Positions 19,180-27,616 of a stretch of DNA of 64,000 nt are shown here, piece after piece. The stretch covers positions 85,812 through 149,811 of the forward strand of contig CAMUHY010000005.1 in assembly GCA_947088865.1 (NCBI GenBank), given 5' to 3'. Every line of letters starts with the position of its first letter. The stretch's first letter is position 1. The position numbers were made by a program, and so were the translations under genes. This DNA comes from an uncultured Eubacterium sp. GTDB taxonomy: Bacteria; Bacillota; Clostridia; Lachnospirales; Lachnospiraceae. Under the pieces are notes generated by a model, which was not told the DNA's origin, searched no databases, and worked only from the letters and a program-made list of their open reading frames with translations.

Positions 19180-19425
19180 ATGGCAGTAAAGATTCGATTG
19201 AAAAGATTAGGGGAAAAGAAGTCTCCTTTTTATAGAATTATCGTTGCAGATTCAAGGTCTCCAAGAAATGGTAGATTTATTGACCAAATCGGTACGTATG
19301 ACCCTAATTATAATCCTAGTAAGCTTAACATTGACGCTGAAGCAGCTAAAAAATGGCTGGCAAACGGCGCTCAGCCTACGGAAGTTGTTGGCAAGCTCTT
19401 CAAGATAGCCGGTATTGAGAAGTAA
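19180..19425 (+). CDS. rpsP: 30S ribosomal protein S16
   Basis: An 81-residue small-subunit protein, needed for 30S assembly. The start [20 protein letters not shown] and GTYDP motif are diagnostic. Preceded by TAGGAGGTG and a structured leader. khpA follows 25 bp later. Confidence 0.97.
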   Translation: MAVKIRLKRLGEKKSPFYRIIVADSRSPRNGRFIDQIGTYDPNYNPSKLNIDAEAAKKWLANGAQPTEVVGKLFKIAGIEK

Positions 19426-19450
19426 ACAAACTAGTGGAGGTGTTGTTTCG

Positions 19451-19684
19451 GTGAAAGAATTAGTTGAAGTAATTGCTAAGGCACTAGTTGAAAATCCTAA
19501 TGAAGTTGTTGTAAAAGAGACAGAAAAGGATAGAGCTATTATTATTGAGCTGAAAGTTGCTCCTTCTGATATGGGAAAAGTTATTGGCAAGTCGGGAAAA
19601 ATAGCAAGAGCTATCCGCTCCGTTGTCACTGCTGCATCCTCTAAATCAGATAAAAAAGTGATTGTTGAGATTGACAATTGTTAA
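19451..19684 (+). CDS. khpA: KH-domain RNA-binding protein KhpA (YlqC)
   Basis: A 77-residue single-KH protein that binds RNA, usually with KhpB/Jag, and affects cell-wall elongation and RNA processing in Firmicutes. The GxxG loop is in VIGKSGKIARAIR. The start is GTG at 19451, after GGAGG at 19436-19440; an earlier in-frame ATG at 19415 lies within rpsP and lacks a site. It sits between rpsP and rimM as in other Firmicutes. A terminator follows, separating it from rimM. Confidence 0.94.
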   Translation: MKELVEVIAKALVENPNEVVVKETEKDRAIIIELKVAPSDMGKVIGKSGKIARAIRSVVTAASSKSDKKVIVEIDNC

Positions 19685-19757
19685 GATGAATAATTGTTAA
19701 AACAAAAAATGTGATTTGTATTTGTTGAAAATAGACAATAAAGCATTCATATTTCAT

Positions 19758-19790
19758 AAAATAAGCGGGCGGCTGCCCGCTTATTTTATA
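19758..19790 (+). terminator. Rho-independent terminator after khpA
   Basis: AAAATAAGCGGGC pairs perfectly with GCCCGCTTATTTT (13 bp) around a GGCT loop. Confidence 0.92.
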
Positions 19791-19861
19791 TATGGAAAGT
19801 ATAGAGAAAGCAGTTAATATATATAATGAGGGATAGTATCAAAAATAATATTGATACGTTT

Positions 19862-19880
19862 CAGAATGGGGGATTTTATG
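19862..19880 (+). promoter_or_regulatory. CAGAATGGGGG-type leader before rimM
   Basis: Member of the recurring leader class; the in-frame ATG at 19866 is exactly 12 nt before the rimM ATG at 19878, and the GGGGG between them is the ribosome binding site. Confidence 0.5.
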
Positions 19881-20390
19881 GAAGACTTATTAAGAGTAGG
19901 TGTTATCACGAAAACACATGGTATTAAGGGTGAAGTAAAACTGTTTCCTACATCGGATGATTTAGAACGATATAAAGTATTAAAAAAGTGTATTATTCAG
20001 AGTAAGCGGGAACATATTGAAGTGGAAGTTGAGTATGTTAAATTTTTTAAACAGTATGTTATTGTGAAGTTTAAAGAATTTAACAGTATTAATGATATCG
20101 AAAAATATGTAAAAAGTGACCTTATGGTTACAAGAGAACATGCAATACCATGTGAAGAAGGAGAATATTTTATATGCGATTTAATTGGACTTACGGTAAT
20201 GACAGATGAGGGACAATTGTTGGGTGAACTTACGGATGTTCTTGAGACAGGCGCCAATAATGTATATGAAGTCACAAACGCAGAAGGAAAAAAATATCTT
20301 CTTCCAGTAATAGACCAATGTATTTTAGCGCATCATTTAGAAGAGAAAAAAATAATTGTACATATATTACCAGGATTACTTGATATATAA
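19878..20390 (+). CDS. rimM: Ribosome maturation factor RimM
   Basis: A 170-residue factor that binds S19 and assists 30S head maturation. Residues 1-90 form the RimM N-domain (LLRVGVITKTHGIKGEVKLF) and about 95-170 a PRC-barrel (GVLETGANNVYEV-like segment, LLPVIDQCI). In most Firmicutes trmD follows immediately; here the next gene is a DUF4234 protein. The start at 19878 is preferred over 19851 or 19866. Confidence 0.94.
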   Translation: MEDLLRVGVITKTHGIKGEVKLFPTSDDLERYKVLKKCIIQSKREHIEVEVEYVKFFKQYVIVKFKEFNSINDIEKYVKSDLMVTREHAIPCEEGEYFICDLIGLTVMTDEGQLLGELTDVLETGANNVYEVTNAEGKKYLLPVIDQCILAHHLEEKKIIVHILPGLLDI

Positions 20391-20449
20391 GAAAAAATAT
20401 GATATCATTATAAAGAAAATTAAATTTTTATAAAAAGGAGGTACATAAG

Positions 20450-20839
20450 ATGCCGATTCAAAACCGTAATCTAGCTATGTACATAGTTTTATCCATTGTA
20501 ACTTGTGGACTTTTTGGTATTTATTGGTTTATCGTTGTAACCGATGATGTTAAAAGTATTGTAAATGATAACCAAACTCCAAGCGGTGGTGTAGCATTTC
20601 TTTTAACACTTGTAACATGTGGTATTTATGGATTTTTCTGGGCTTATAAGATGGGTGAAAAAATTGACTATATGAAGTCTATGCAGGGTATGCCATCAGG
20701 CAATTCAAGCATACTATTTCTCATTCTTGAGATATTCGGATTACAGATTGTTAATTTAGCGCTTATACAAGATTCTGTTAATAAATTTGTTGATATGAAT
20801 AATAGACCAAATGGCAATGGTCCAATGACTAATTTTTAA
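20450..20839 (+). CDS. DUF4234 small membrane protein
   Basis: A 129-residue protein with three hydrophobic segments. Two are near-repeats of each other: YIVLSIVTCGLFGIYWFI (about 11-28) and FLLTLVTCGIYGFFWAYKMG (about 49-68), the hallmark of DUF4234. A third is about 84-104. Function is unknown. AAAGGAGG precedes the ATG. It lies in the usual place of trmD, with its own terminator, so it is probably a separate transcript or the end of the rimM unit. Confidence 0.85.
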   Translation: MPIQNRNLAMYIVLSIVTCGLFGIYWFIVVTDDVKSIVNDNQTPSGGVAFLLTLVTCGIYGFFWAYKMGEKIDYMKSMQGMPSGNSSILFLILEIFGLQIVNLALIQDSVNKFVDMNNRPNGNGPMTNF

Positions 20840-20878
20840 AAAATAAAATTGTCCATATAAGAAAAGTTAAATGTTAAA

Positions 20879-20923
20879 AAATGCTTACAGTTTGACGTCA
20901 TGTTAAATTGTAAGTATTTTTTT
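20879..20923 (+). terminator. Rho-independent terminator after the DUF4234 gene
   Basis: AAATGCTTACAGTTT pairs with AAATTGTAAGTATTT (two G:U or mismatched positions) and is followed by TTTTT. Confidence 0.85.
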
Positions 20924-21128
20924 GCCTAAGAATTTATAACATGTAAACCTTTATAAAGTTTGATTTATTATTTCAACTAAATTTATGTAAAATAAGTTTG
21001 AATTTACTTTTTGGTGGATTTAAAATAGTTTATTATAATAAATAGGATGAAGCAGATATGTATTATTTGTTTTATTGTTTGATGAAATTTGAAAAATTTT
21101 GTTTTTTGTGCGGGAAATGAGGAGTAAG

Positions 21129-22844
21129 ATGCGAAAAAAAATATTTGTTCAATGTATGATGCAATATGTATGGTTATTGTTGATAGAAGCTGTGTTAGCA
21201 ATTGTTGTCAGCTATACGATGGTACAGGGCAATCAAATTATCAGTGTGGTTATTGATGATATGTTAGCAGGAAAAGATGTTTTGTTTGCCCATTTTGTTG
21301 TTCAGTTTTTGATATTTACAATTGTTGGCGTTTTGGGGTCTTTTATACAAAGTATAGCAGCATCAAAATATGCTGTATATATATGTACAAAATATAAAGA
21401 TTTGGTTGTTGAAAAGCTTTATTCCATAGAATATAAATATTTTGATTCCAATTATGTGGCGACTCTTTTAAATAAAGTCATAGGTGATTTAGGGGAAATT
21501 GCAGGATTTTTGGAATCGGTACTGCCGCAAATGATAAGTAATATTATTGCTATTATTATATATTCCGTCTACATAGCGCAGTTAAATTTAGGATTGTGGA
21601 TATTGATTGTTGTATCGTATCCTTTAATTTTTTGGATCGCCAATATATTAGTAAAAAAAATTAGCGGTCTGCAAAGCATTTTCCGGCAAAAAGTAGATAA
21701 AATAGCAGAGATTGCCCAAGATGCAGTAAATGGAATTTTAGTGTTGCGTTCTTTTGGAATGGAGCAAATTTTTCAGAAAAAGATGCATACGGCAACCAAA
21801 GAATTGGTAGAAAATGAAGAAAAACGAACACAGATGACAAATACGGCAATGGTTATCAGAAAGATGATTCAATGGCTGCCCAATATTATCAGTGCTGTTT
21901 ATGCCGTGTATTTAGTAAGTCAAGGCGATATTAGTCTTGGCGGATTGGTCGCCTTTATTTTAGTTTTAAATAAATTTGTAGAAGCTTTTATTGAATTGCC
22001 GTTTTGTATGGTTGATGCATCGGCTGGTATGGTTTGTATAAAACGTATGGAGGAAATTTTTGATGCAAAAGAGGAGATGGGCGGAGTACAATGTGTACCG
22101 ATAGATACTGATGTGACGCTTTGTTTTGAGAATGTCAATTTTGGATATACACAGGATAATCTGGTCTTGCAAAATTTGTCTTTTGAGGTAAAAAAGGGAG
22201 AAAGTGTTGCTTTTGTCGGTGAATCCGGAGGTGGAAAAAGTACTATCTTTCATTTGCTATGCGGATTTTATGAAAAGACGAGCGGCAATTATCAACTGAT
22301 GGGCAGGCGTATTGAGGATTGGAATAGGAAAGCGTTAAGAGAACAAATTGCTTTGGTTTCTCAAAATGTATTTTTGTTTCCAACGACTATTGAAGAAAAT
22401 ATTTTATATGGGAATCCAAAGGCAACCCATGAAGAAATGGTTGAAGCATGTAAGAAAGCAGAAATTCATGCGTTTATTATGACATTGCCGCAAGGATATC
22501 AAACGGTAGTGGGAGAGCGAGGCGCTATTCTTTCAGGAGGACAGAAGCAGCGCATCTCCATTGCCAGAGCAATTTTAAAAGATGCACCAATTTTATTGTT
22601 AGACGAGCCTACATCGGCATTAGATGTAGAGACGGAAAGCAGTATACAAAATGCAATTGGAGCAGTTATGTCTGGAAGGACTTGTATTACAATTGCACAT
22701 CGTTTATCAACCATTGTCCATGCAGATAAAATTTTAGTATTAAAGCAGGGACATATTGTAGAATGGGGTACGCATGAGGAGTTGATGGCATTAGGACAAG
22801 TATATGCGGCAATGTATGGGGAGGCAGATAATGAAGAATTATAA
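21129..22844 (+). CDS. ABC exporter half-transporter, subunit 1
   Basis: A 571-residue fused permease-ATPase of the exporter type. The six-helix membrane domain covers about 1-310, and the ATPase domain has GESGGGKST (Walker A), LSGGQKQRISIARAIL (signature), LLLDEPTSALD (Walker B) and the switch His in IAHRLST. Start chosen at ATG 21129 after AGGAG; ATG 21117 is in-frame 12 nt upstream. It overlaps the second half-transporter by 14 bases, so they probably form a heterodimer. The substrate (lipid, peptide or drug) cannot be told. The pair interrupts the usual rimM-trmD-rplS order. Confidence 0.92.
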   Translation: MRKKIFVQCMMQYVWLLLIEAVLAIVVSYTMVQGNQIISVVIDDMLAGKDVLFAHFVVQFLIFTIVGVLGSFIQSIAASKYAVYICTKYKDLVVEKLYSIEYKYFDSNYVATLLNKVIGDLGEIAGFLESVLPQMISNIIAIIIYSVYIAQLNLGLWILIVVSYPLIFWIANILVKKISGLQSIFRQKVDKIAEIAQDAVNGILVLRSFGMEQIFQKKMHTATKELVENEEKRTQMTNTAMVIRKMIQWLPNIISAVYAVYLVSQGDISLGGLVAFILVLNKFVEAFIELPFCMVDASAGMVCIKRMEEIFDAKEEMGGVQCVPIDTDVTLCFENVNFGYTQDNLVLQNLSFEVKKGESVAFVGESGGGKSTIFHLLCGFYEKTSGNYQLMGRRIEDWNRKALREQIALVSQNVFLFPTTIEENILYGNPKATHEEMVEACKKAEIHAFIMTLPQGYQTVVGERGAILSGGQKQRISIARAILKDAPILLLDEPTSALDVETESSIQNAIGAVMSGRTCITIAHRLSTIVHADKILVLKQGHIVEWGTHEELMALGQVYAAMYGEADNEEL

Positions 22845-24552
22845 ATTGTTTGTTCGTTCTATGAAGGTAATGGGAAAGCGAATGGTTCTTTATTTGGGTG
22901 CTATTTTTATGATGAGTGTAACATTTTCTATGTTCTCTATTATGAGTTCGCTTTTGATGAAAAGCGTTGTAGATATTGCGCAGGTAGGAGAATATCAAAA
23001 ATTAGCGACAACGATTGGCGTTATTGTAGGGGTTGGCATAGTTTCTTTGTTAATATACAGGGTTGCAACAATTCGCTATAATGTGGAGGCAAAGCGAGTA
23101 TATGGCGTTCTTTCAGAGGCTGTATTAGAGGCCGAGATGCATTTGCCGTACAGTTATTATGAAAAACACCATAGCGGAGAAATTATATCAAAAATATCGT
23201 ATGACTTAACAAAAATGGGGGATATTTATGGGTCTAGGCTACGAAGAGTGGTGATGCCATTTATTCAAGTGGTGATATTTTTGATACCAATGTTTTTGCT
23301 GAGCTGGCAGTTGACGCTCTGTCTGGTAGGTGTCAATGCTATAATGATGGGTTCAGAGATGATGCTGCTTAATCCAATGCACAGGGTAAGCACAGAGCTG
23401 TCCGCAATTAATACAAAAATGACAAGTCGTTTATCGGATTTGTTGCAGGGAATGGAACAGGTGCGAATGTATGCAAGCGGTTATAAGACGGTACAAGAAT
23501 TTAAAACGCAAAATCATTGTTATGCCAAAAAATCCAACAAAATGATTTTATATGTTGCCTGTTTGGAATCTGGAGGAAAAGGATTTGAGTTGCTGTGTTC
23601 ATTGGTTTTTCTTATGATAGGGATTTATTTTGTAGAAAAAGGATATACAACACTTGGCGCTTTGACTGCTATTTATACGATGTATGGTGCGTTTTCTTTT
23701 CAGTTTTTGCAGATGGGAAAATATATTCCAGAGTTGGTAGGGTGTCTTGCCAATGCAAAAAATATTTTTGATTTTTTAGATGAAGCGAGAGAACCACAGA
23801 ATTGGTATATGAATTTTTTGGATGAACGCAAAAAGACACAAAACAAGCAACAACAAAAAGTAAAGATGAAAAAGGATGGCATAGAGGAAGAATTTGCTGT
23901 AAATATGGACAGCGTTACATTTTCTTACGATAAAGAAAATATTGTGCTTCAAGATTTTTCATTGCAGATAAAAAGTGGTGAATGTGTAGCCATTACAGGT
24001 GCATCGGGCTGTGGAAAGACGACGCTCTCAAAGCTTTTATTAGGTTTATATCCACTTGATGAGGGTACCATTATAATCAATGGATTGGATATAAAAAAAT
24101 GTCATCTGACAGCATTAAGAAAACAGATAGCCTATGTTCCGCAAGAACCTTATCTATTTAATGGTTCGATTGAGGAAAATATACGAATGGGACGACCTGA
24201 CGCCACAGAAAAAGAAATTATCGAGGCTGCCAAGCAAGCCAATGCGCATGAATTTATTATTCATTTATCGGAAGGGTATCAAACAAATGCGGGAGAGCGA
24301 GGCAATAATTTGTCCGGCGGGCAGCGTCAGCGAATTGCTATTGCCAGAGCAATATTAAAAGATTGCCCTATTATTCTTATGGACGAGGCAACTTCTGCTT
24401 TGGATAATGAATCGGAGCAATTTGTAAATGAGGCGTTGAAAAATTTGCAGGGCAAAAAAACGATTGTAATCATTGCACATCGCCCATCAACGATACAATT
24501 AGCAGATAGAGTGTGTTGCATGGATGAAAATTTCTATTGCAATTTACAATAA
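22831..24552 (+). CDS. ABC exporter half-transporter, subunit 2
   Basis: A 573-residue partner of the preceding exporter: membrane domain about 1-310, then a nucleotide-binding domain with GASGCGKTT, LSGGQRQRIAIARAIL, ILMDEATSALD and AHRPST. The charged stretch (ERKKTQNKQQQKVKMKKDG) links the domains. The protein stops about 20 residues after the switch histidine (ADRVCCMDENFYCNLQ), so the normal 'G-x-IVE-x-GTHEEL' tail present in the partner is missing. The ATG at 22831 follows GGGGAGG. Confidence 0.92.
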   Translation: MKNYKLFVRSMKVMGKRMVLYLGAIFMMSVTFSMFSIMSSLLMKSVVDIAQVGEYQKLATTIGVIVGVGIVSLLIYRVATIRYNVEAKRVYGVLSEAVLEAEMHLPYSYYEKHHSGEIISKISYDLTKMGDIYGSRLRRVVMPFIQVVIFLIPMFLLSWQLTLCLVGVNAIMMGSEMMLLNPMHRVSTELSAINTKMTSRLSDLLQGMEQVRMYASGYKTVQEFKTQNHCYAKKSNKMILYVACLESGGKGFELLCSLVFLMIGIYFVEKGYTTLGALTAIYTMYGAFSFQFLQMGKYIPELVGCLANAKNIFDFLDEAREPQNWYMNFLDERKKTQNKQQQKVKMKKDGIEEEFAVNMDSVTFSYDKENIVLQDFSLQIKSGECVAITGASGCGKTTLSKLLLGLYPLDEGTIIINGLDIKKCHLTALRKQIAYVPQEPYLFNGSIEENIRMGRPDATEKEIIEAAKQANAHEFIIHLSEGYQTNAGERGNNLSGGQRQRIAIARAILKDCPIILMDEATSALDNESEQFVNEALKNLQGKKTIVIIAHRPSTIQLADRVCCMDENFYCNLQ

Positions 24553-24574
24553 GATATGATATTATCTAAAAGTT

Positions 24575-24641
24575 GTGAAAAAGAGATGGTCCTCTGTTAC
24601 AGTTTTTGTATTAAGAACATCCGAATATCAAGGAGGAAACG
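24575..24641 (+). promoter_or_regulatory. Probable L19 leader RNA
   Basis: A compact structure just before rplS: GATG (24585-24588) pairs with CATC (24618-24621), with inner pairs CT/AG and TAC/GTA around an AGTTTTT loop, ending in CCGAATATCAAGGAGG. The GGTCCTCTGTTAC...AGAACATCCG layout resembles the ribosomal protein L19 leader described in Firmicutes, in which L19 represses its own synthesis. The match is from memory, not from a covariance search. Confidence 0.5.
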
Positions 24642-24989
24642 ATGAATAATATTATTAAGAGCATTGAAGATGCGCAGATGAAGGCTGAAGTTCCAGTATT
24701 TAACGTAGGTGATACAGTAAGAGTATCCGCTAAGATTAAAGAGGGAAACCGTGAGAGAATACAGGTATTTGAAGGCACTGTATTAAAGAAGCAGGGAACC
24801 GGCGTAAGAGCTACATTTACAGTAAGGAAGCTTTCAAGCGGTATTGGCGTTGAAAAGACATGGCCTATACATTCTCCTATTGTTGAGAAGGTAGAAGTTG
24901 TAAGACGCGGTAAGGTAAGAAGAGCAAAACTTTATTATTTGCGCAATCGAACAGGTAAGGCTGCTAAGGTAAAAGAATTAGTTAAGTAA
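24642..24989 (+). CDS. rplS: 50S ribosomal protein L19
   Basis: A 115-residue large-subunit protein at the 30S-50S interface. [23 protein letters not shown] and the basic C-terminus ([20 protein letters not shown]) are typical. AAGGAGG precedes the ATG. Followed by a terminator, so with its own leader it may be transcribed alone. Confidence 0.97.
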   Translation: MNNIIKSIEDAQMKAEVPVFNVGDTVRVSAKIKEGNRERIQVFEGTVLKKQGTGVRATFTVRKLSSGIGVEKTWPIHSPIVEKVEVVRRGKVRRAKLYYLRNRTGKAAKVKELVK

Positions 24990-25015
24990 TTTAACAAACT
25001 TTGTATTATATTTTT

Positions 25016-25053
25016 GAACATCTGTAAGTTTTTACTTGTAGATGTTCTTTTTT
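25016..25053 (+). terminator. Rho-independent terminator after rplS
   Basis: GAACATCTGTAAGT pairs with ACTTGTAGATGTTC around TTTT (two weak positions), then TTTTTT. Confidence 0.9.
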
Positions 25054-25258
25054 CACTTTATTAGGTAAATTGTAAATATTTACTGGATTAGAAATCAGTG
25101 TTTTTAAGGTATTCCAAAGTAATGGTGTTTATGATAATATTAACTGAAGAATTAATAGATTAAAAATACAAAAGCGATTATATAATTTCGGTTATGTAAA
25201 AGGCAAAAGTATAATATAATCAAAATACTTATAAAAGATATATAAAGGATACAATACA

Positions 25259-25819
25259 ATGTCAACATTTTTAAGAAGATACAAGGAAAATGTTTTATTA
25301 CAAAAGAGGTGCAAGGAAATTGTCAATATATTGATGATTATTGTATTTGCCTATTCACTGGTACTGTTTACATGTGACCGCACAGTGATTCATGGCAATT
25401 CAATGAAACCGACCATTGAAAATGAAAACACCGTTTTGATTAACCGAATGGCATACGCATTGACGTCGCCAAACCGTTTTGATATTGTGGCGTTTAAGAA
25501 AAGAGGAATCCAGTCAAACAAAGTATATATAAAAAGAATTATTGGAGTGCCAGGTGATACCATACAAATTAAGGATAAGCAAATTTATATCAATGGACAA
25601 TTGCTTTCCGATGACAAATATAATAGCAATATATTGACGCCTGGCATTGCTGCACAAGAACTGAAATTAAAGGAAAATGAGTACTTTTTGATGGGCGATA
25701 ACCGCAATAACAGTGAAGACAGCCGTTTTGCCAATATTGGATTGGTTAAAAAAGAAGATATTATTGGAACAGTATGGATGGTGGTTGCACCATTTGAGAA
25801 TATTAAAATTATTACATAG
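25259..25819 (+). CDS. lepB: Signal peptidase I
   Basis: Membrane serine protease removing signal peptides from secreted proteins. The 186-residue protein has one N-terminal membrane segment (about 22-38), the catalytic Ser48 (GNSMKPT) and the general-base Lys92 (YIKRIIGVPGD), plus the GDNRNNSEDSR box near residue 145. This is the short Gram-positive form. The promoter was not clearly identified in the A+T-rich 200-bp spacer upstream. Placement between rplS and rbgA is the usual Firmicute order. Confidence 0.95.
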   Translation: MSTFLRRYKENVLLQKRCKEIVNILMIIVFAYSLVLFTCDRTVIHGNSMKPTIENENTVLINRMAYALTSPNRFDIVAFKKRGIQSNKVYIKRIIGVPGDTIQIKDKQIYINGQLLSDDKYNSNILTPGIAAQELKLKENEYFLMGDNRNNSEDSRFANIGLVKKEDIIGTVWMVVAPFENIKIIT

Positions 25820-25967
25820 CAAAAAGAATGATATGAAAAATAAATTTTTTATGTGCCTGTTTGTGTTGAAGTGTCACAAATAAGGATGGTTGTGGCAATA
25901 AATTGCTTTCACGAATTTTTATTGTGCAATTTTTATGCTATGCTACGCTTCAGAATGGAGAGATAAT

Positions 25968-26825
25968 ATGAATCATTATCAATGGTATCCGGGACATATG
26001 ACGAAAGCTAGGCGTATGATGGAAGAAAATATCAAGTTGATAGACCTTGTTATAGAGGTGCTTGATGCCAGAATACCGTTTAGCAGCAGAAATCCAGATA
26101 TTGATACACTGGCAAAAAATAAAGCCAGAATGATTTTGTTAAATAAATCGGATTTGTCGGATAAAGATATAAACAAATTGTGGATGGATTATTATAAAGA
26201 AAAAGGAATCTTTTGTATTCAGATTAATTCAAGAACACAAGAAGGAATAAAACAGATTAACAGTATGGTTGTTAAAGCGTGCAGTGAAAAAATGGAGCGC
26301 GACAAAAGAAAAGGCATTATGAATCGCCCCATTCGAGCAATGGTTGTGGGGATTCCCAATGTGGGAAAATCAACATTTATTAATTCATATGCAGGCAAGG
26401 CCTGTGCCAAAACAGGTAATAAGCCAGGTGTCACAAAGGGAAAACAGTGGATTAAATTGAGAGATAATATTGAATTGTTGGATACGCCCGGAATTTTATG
26501 GCCAAAGTTTGATAATCAAATGGTGGGACGTAATCTTGCCATGATAGGCTCTATGAATGACGAAATTATTGACAAGGGCGATTTAGCATTTGAAGTATTA
26601 AAATATGTAAAACAGCATTATCCGCAAAAGATTGCTGCAAGATATCAAATTGATGAAGAGAAAGAAATTGTTGAAATAATGGATGATATTGCGACCGTTC
26701 GAGGGTGTCTAAAAAAAGGAGCAAGCACGGATTATGATAAAGTTGCAGGTATTATATTAGACGATTTTAGAAGTGCAAGATTAGGAAATATAACATTGGA
26801 AAAGCCAAGTGATATTATACAGTAA
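25968..26825 (+). CDS. rbgA: Ribosome biogenesis GTPase RbgA (YlqF)
   Basis: A circularly permuted GTPase needed for late 50S assembly. The G-motifs appear in permuted order: LLNKSD (G4) near residue 60, then GIPNVGKST (G1) near 126 and DTPGILWP (G3) near 170. It starts MNHYQWYPGHMTKARR, the family signature. The ATG at 25968 follows GAATGGAGAGA; the upstream in-frame ATG at 25935 has no site. At 285 residues it is full length. Confidence 0.95.
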   Translation: MNHYQWYPGHMTKARRMMEENIKLIDLVIEVLDARIPFSSRNPDIDTLAKNKARMILLNKSDLSDKDINKLWMDYYKEKGIFCIQINSRTQEGIKQINSMVVKACSEKMERDKRKGIMNRPIRAMVVGIPNVGKSTFINSYAGKACAKTGNKPGVTKGKQWIKLRDNIELLDTPGILWPKFDNQMVGRNLAMIGSMNDEIIDKGDLAFEVLKYVKQHYPQKIAARYQIDEEKEIVEIMDDIATVRGCLKKGASTDYDKVAGIILDDFRSARLGNITLEKPSDIIQ

Positions 26826-26858
26826 TTGGAATTAAAATAAAAGGATGCAAAAAATAAA

Positions 26859-27530
26859 ATGAGTACAAAAAAGATAACTGAAAAACAGAAGGAAAAATTG
26901 CAGGCAGAAATTAAACGAACAGAAGAATTAAAGGCATATGAGCGCGAGTATGGAGATTATAAGTTTATATGCGGAATTGACGAGGCAGGCAGAGGTCCGT
27001 TAGCAGGTCCAGTCGTTGCAGGCGCTGTGATATTGCCGAAAGACTGCGATATTCTTTACATCAATGACTCAAAAAAACTCAGTGAAAAAAAGCGCGAAGA
27101 GTTATATGAAATCATAACAAAAAAGGCGGTAAGCTGGGCTGTTGGCATTGTGGAACAAGATGTGATTGACAAAATCAATATTCTTCAAGCAACGTATGAA
27201 GCTATGCGGCAAGCTATTAATAAACTCTCGGTTCAACCCGATATACTATTAAACGATGCCGTTACAATACCCGATGTAACGATAAAACAAGTGCCGATTA
27301 TAAAAGGAGATGCAAAAAGTATCAGCATTGGGGCAGCAAGCATTCTAGCAAAGGTAACGAGAGACCGTATTATGCAGGATTATGATAAGTTATATCCTCA
27401 GTATCAGTTTGGAAAACATAAAGGATATGGCACAAAAGAACATACCAGTATAATAAAAGAGATAGGACCTTGCCCAATTCATCGAAAGACATTTATAAAG
27501 AAAATTGTAAAAGCGTCGGAAAAAGAATAG
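26859..27530 (+). CDS. rnhB: Ribonuclease HII
   Basis: Removes ribonucleotides from DNA and RNA primers. The 223-residue protein has the active-site motif GIDEAGRGPLAGPVVAGAV (about 41-59, two catalytic acids), SKKLSEKKRE and the C-terminal GYGTKEH, plus the N-terminal KxKEK-rich helix typical of Gram-positive RNase HII. It follows rbgA as in Bacillus. The ribosome binding site (AAAGGATG) is somewhat far from the ATG. Confidence 0.94.
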   Translation: MSTKKITEKQKEKLQAEIKRTEELKAYEREYGDYKFICGIDEAGRGPLAGPVVAGAVILPKDCDILYINDSKKLSEKKREELYEIITKKAVSWAVGIVEQDVIDKINILQATYEAMRQAINKLSVQPDILLNDAVTIPDVTIKQVPIIKGDAKSISIGAASILAKVTRDRIMQDYDKLYPQYQFGKHKGYGTKEHTSIIKEIGPCPIHRKTFIKKIVKASEKE

Positions 27531-27590
27531 ATTGTATCGACGCGTTGCTTAACACAAATTTGTAGGAGATTATGTTTCTTTGTGCAGAAA

Positions 27591-27616
27591 GCAGCGCAGA
27601 AATGAGGAGCTTTATG
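27591..27616 (+). promoter_or_regulatory. GCGCAGAAATGAGGA leader before the ylqG-like gene
   Basis: Clear example of the recurring leader. The in-frame ATG at 27602 lies 12 nt upstream of the true ATG at 27614, and AGGAG between them is the ribosome binding site. The preceding CTTTGTGCAGAAAGC also recurs at 36 and 39 kb. Confidence 0.6.
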
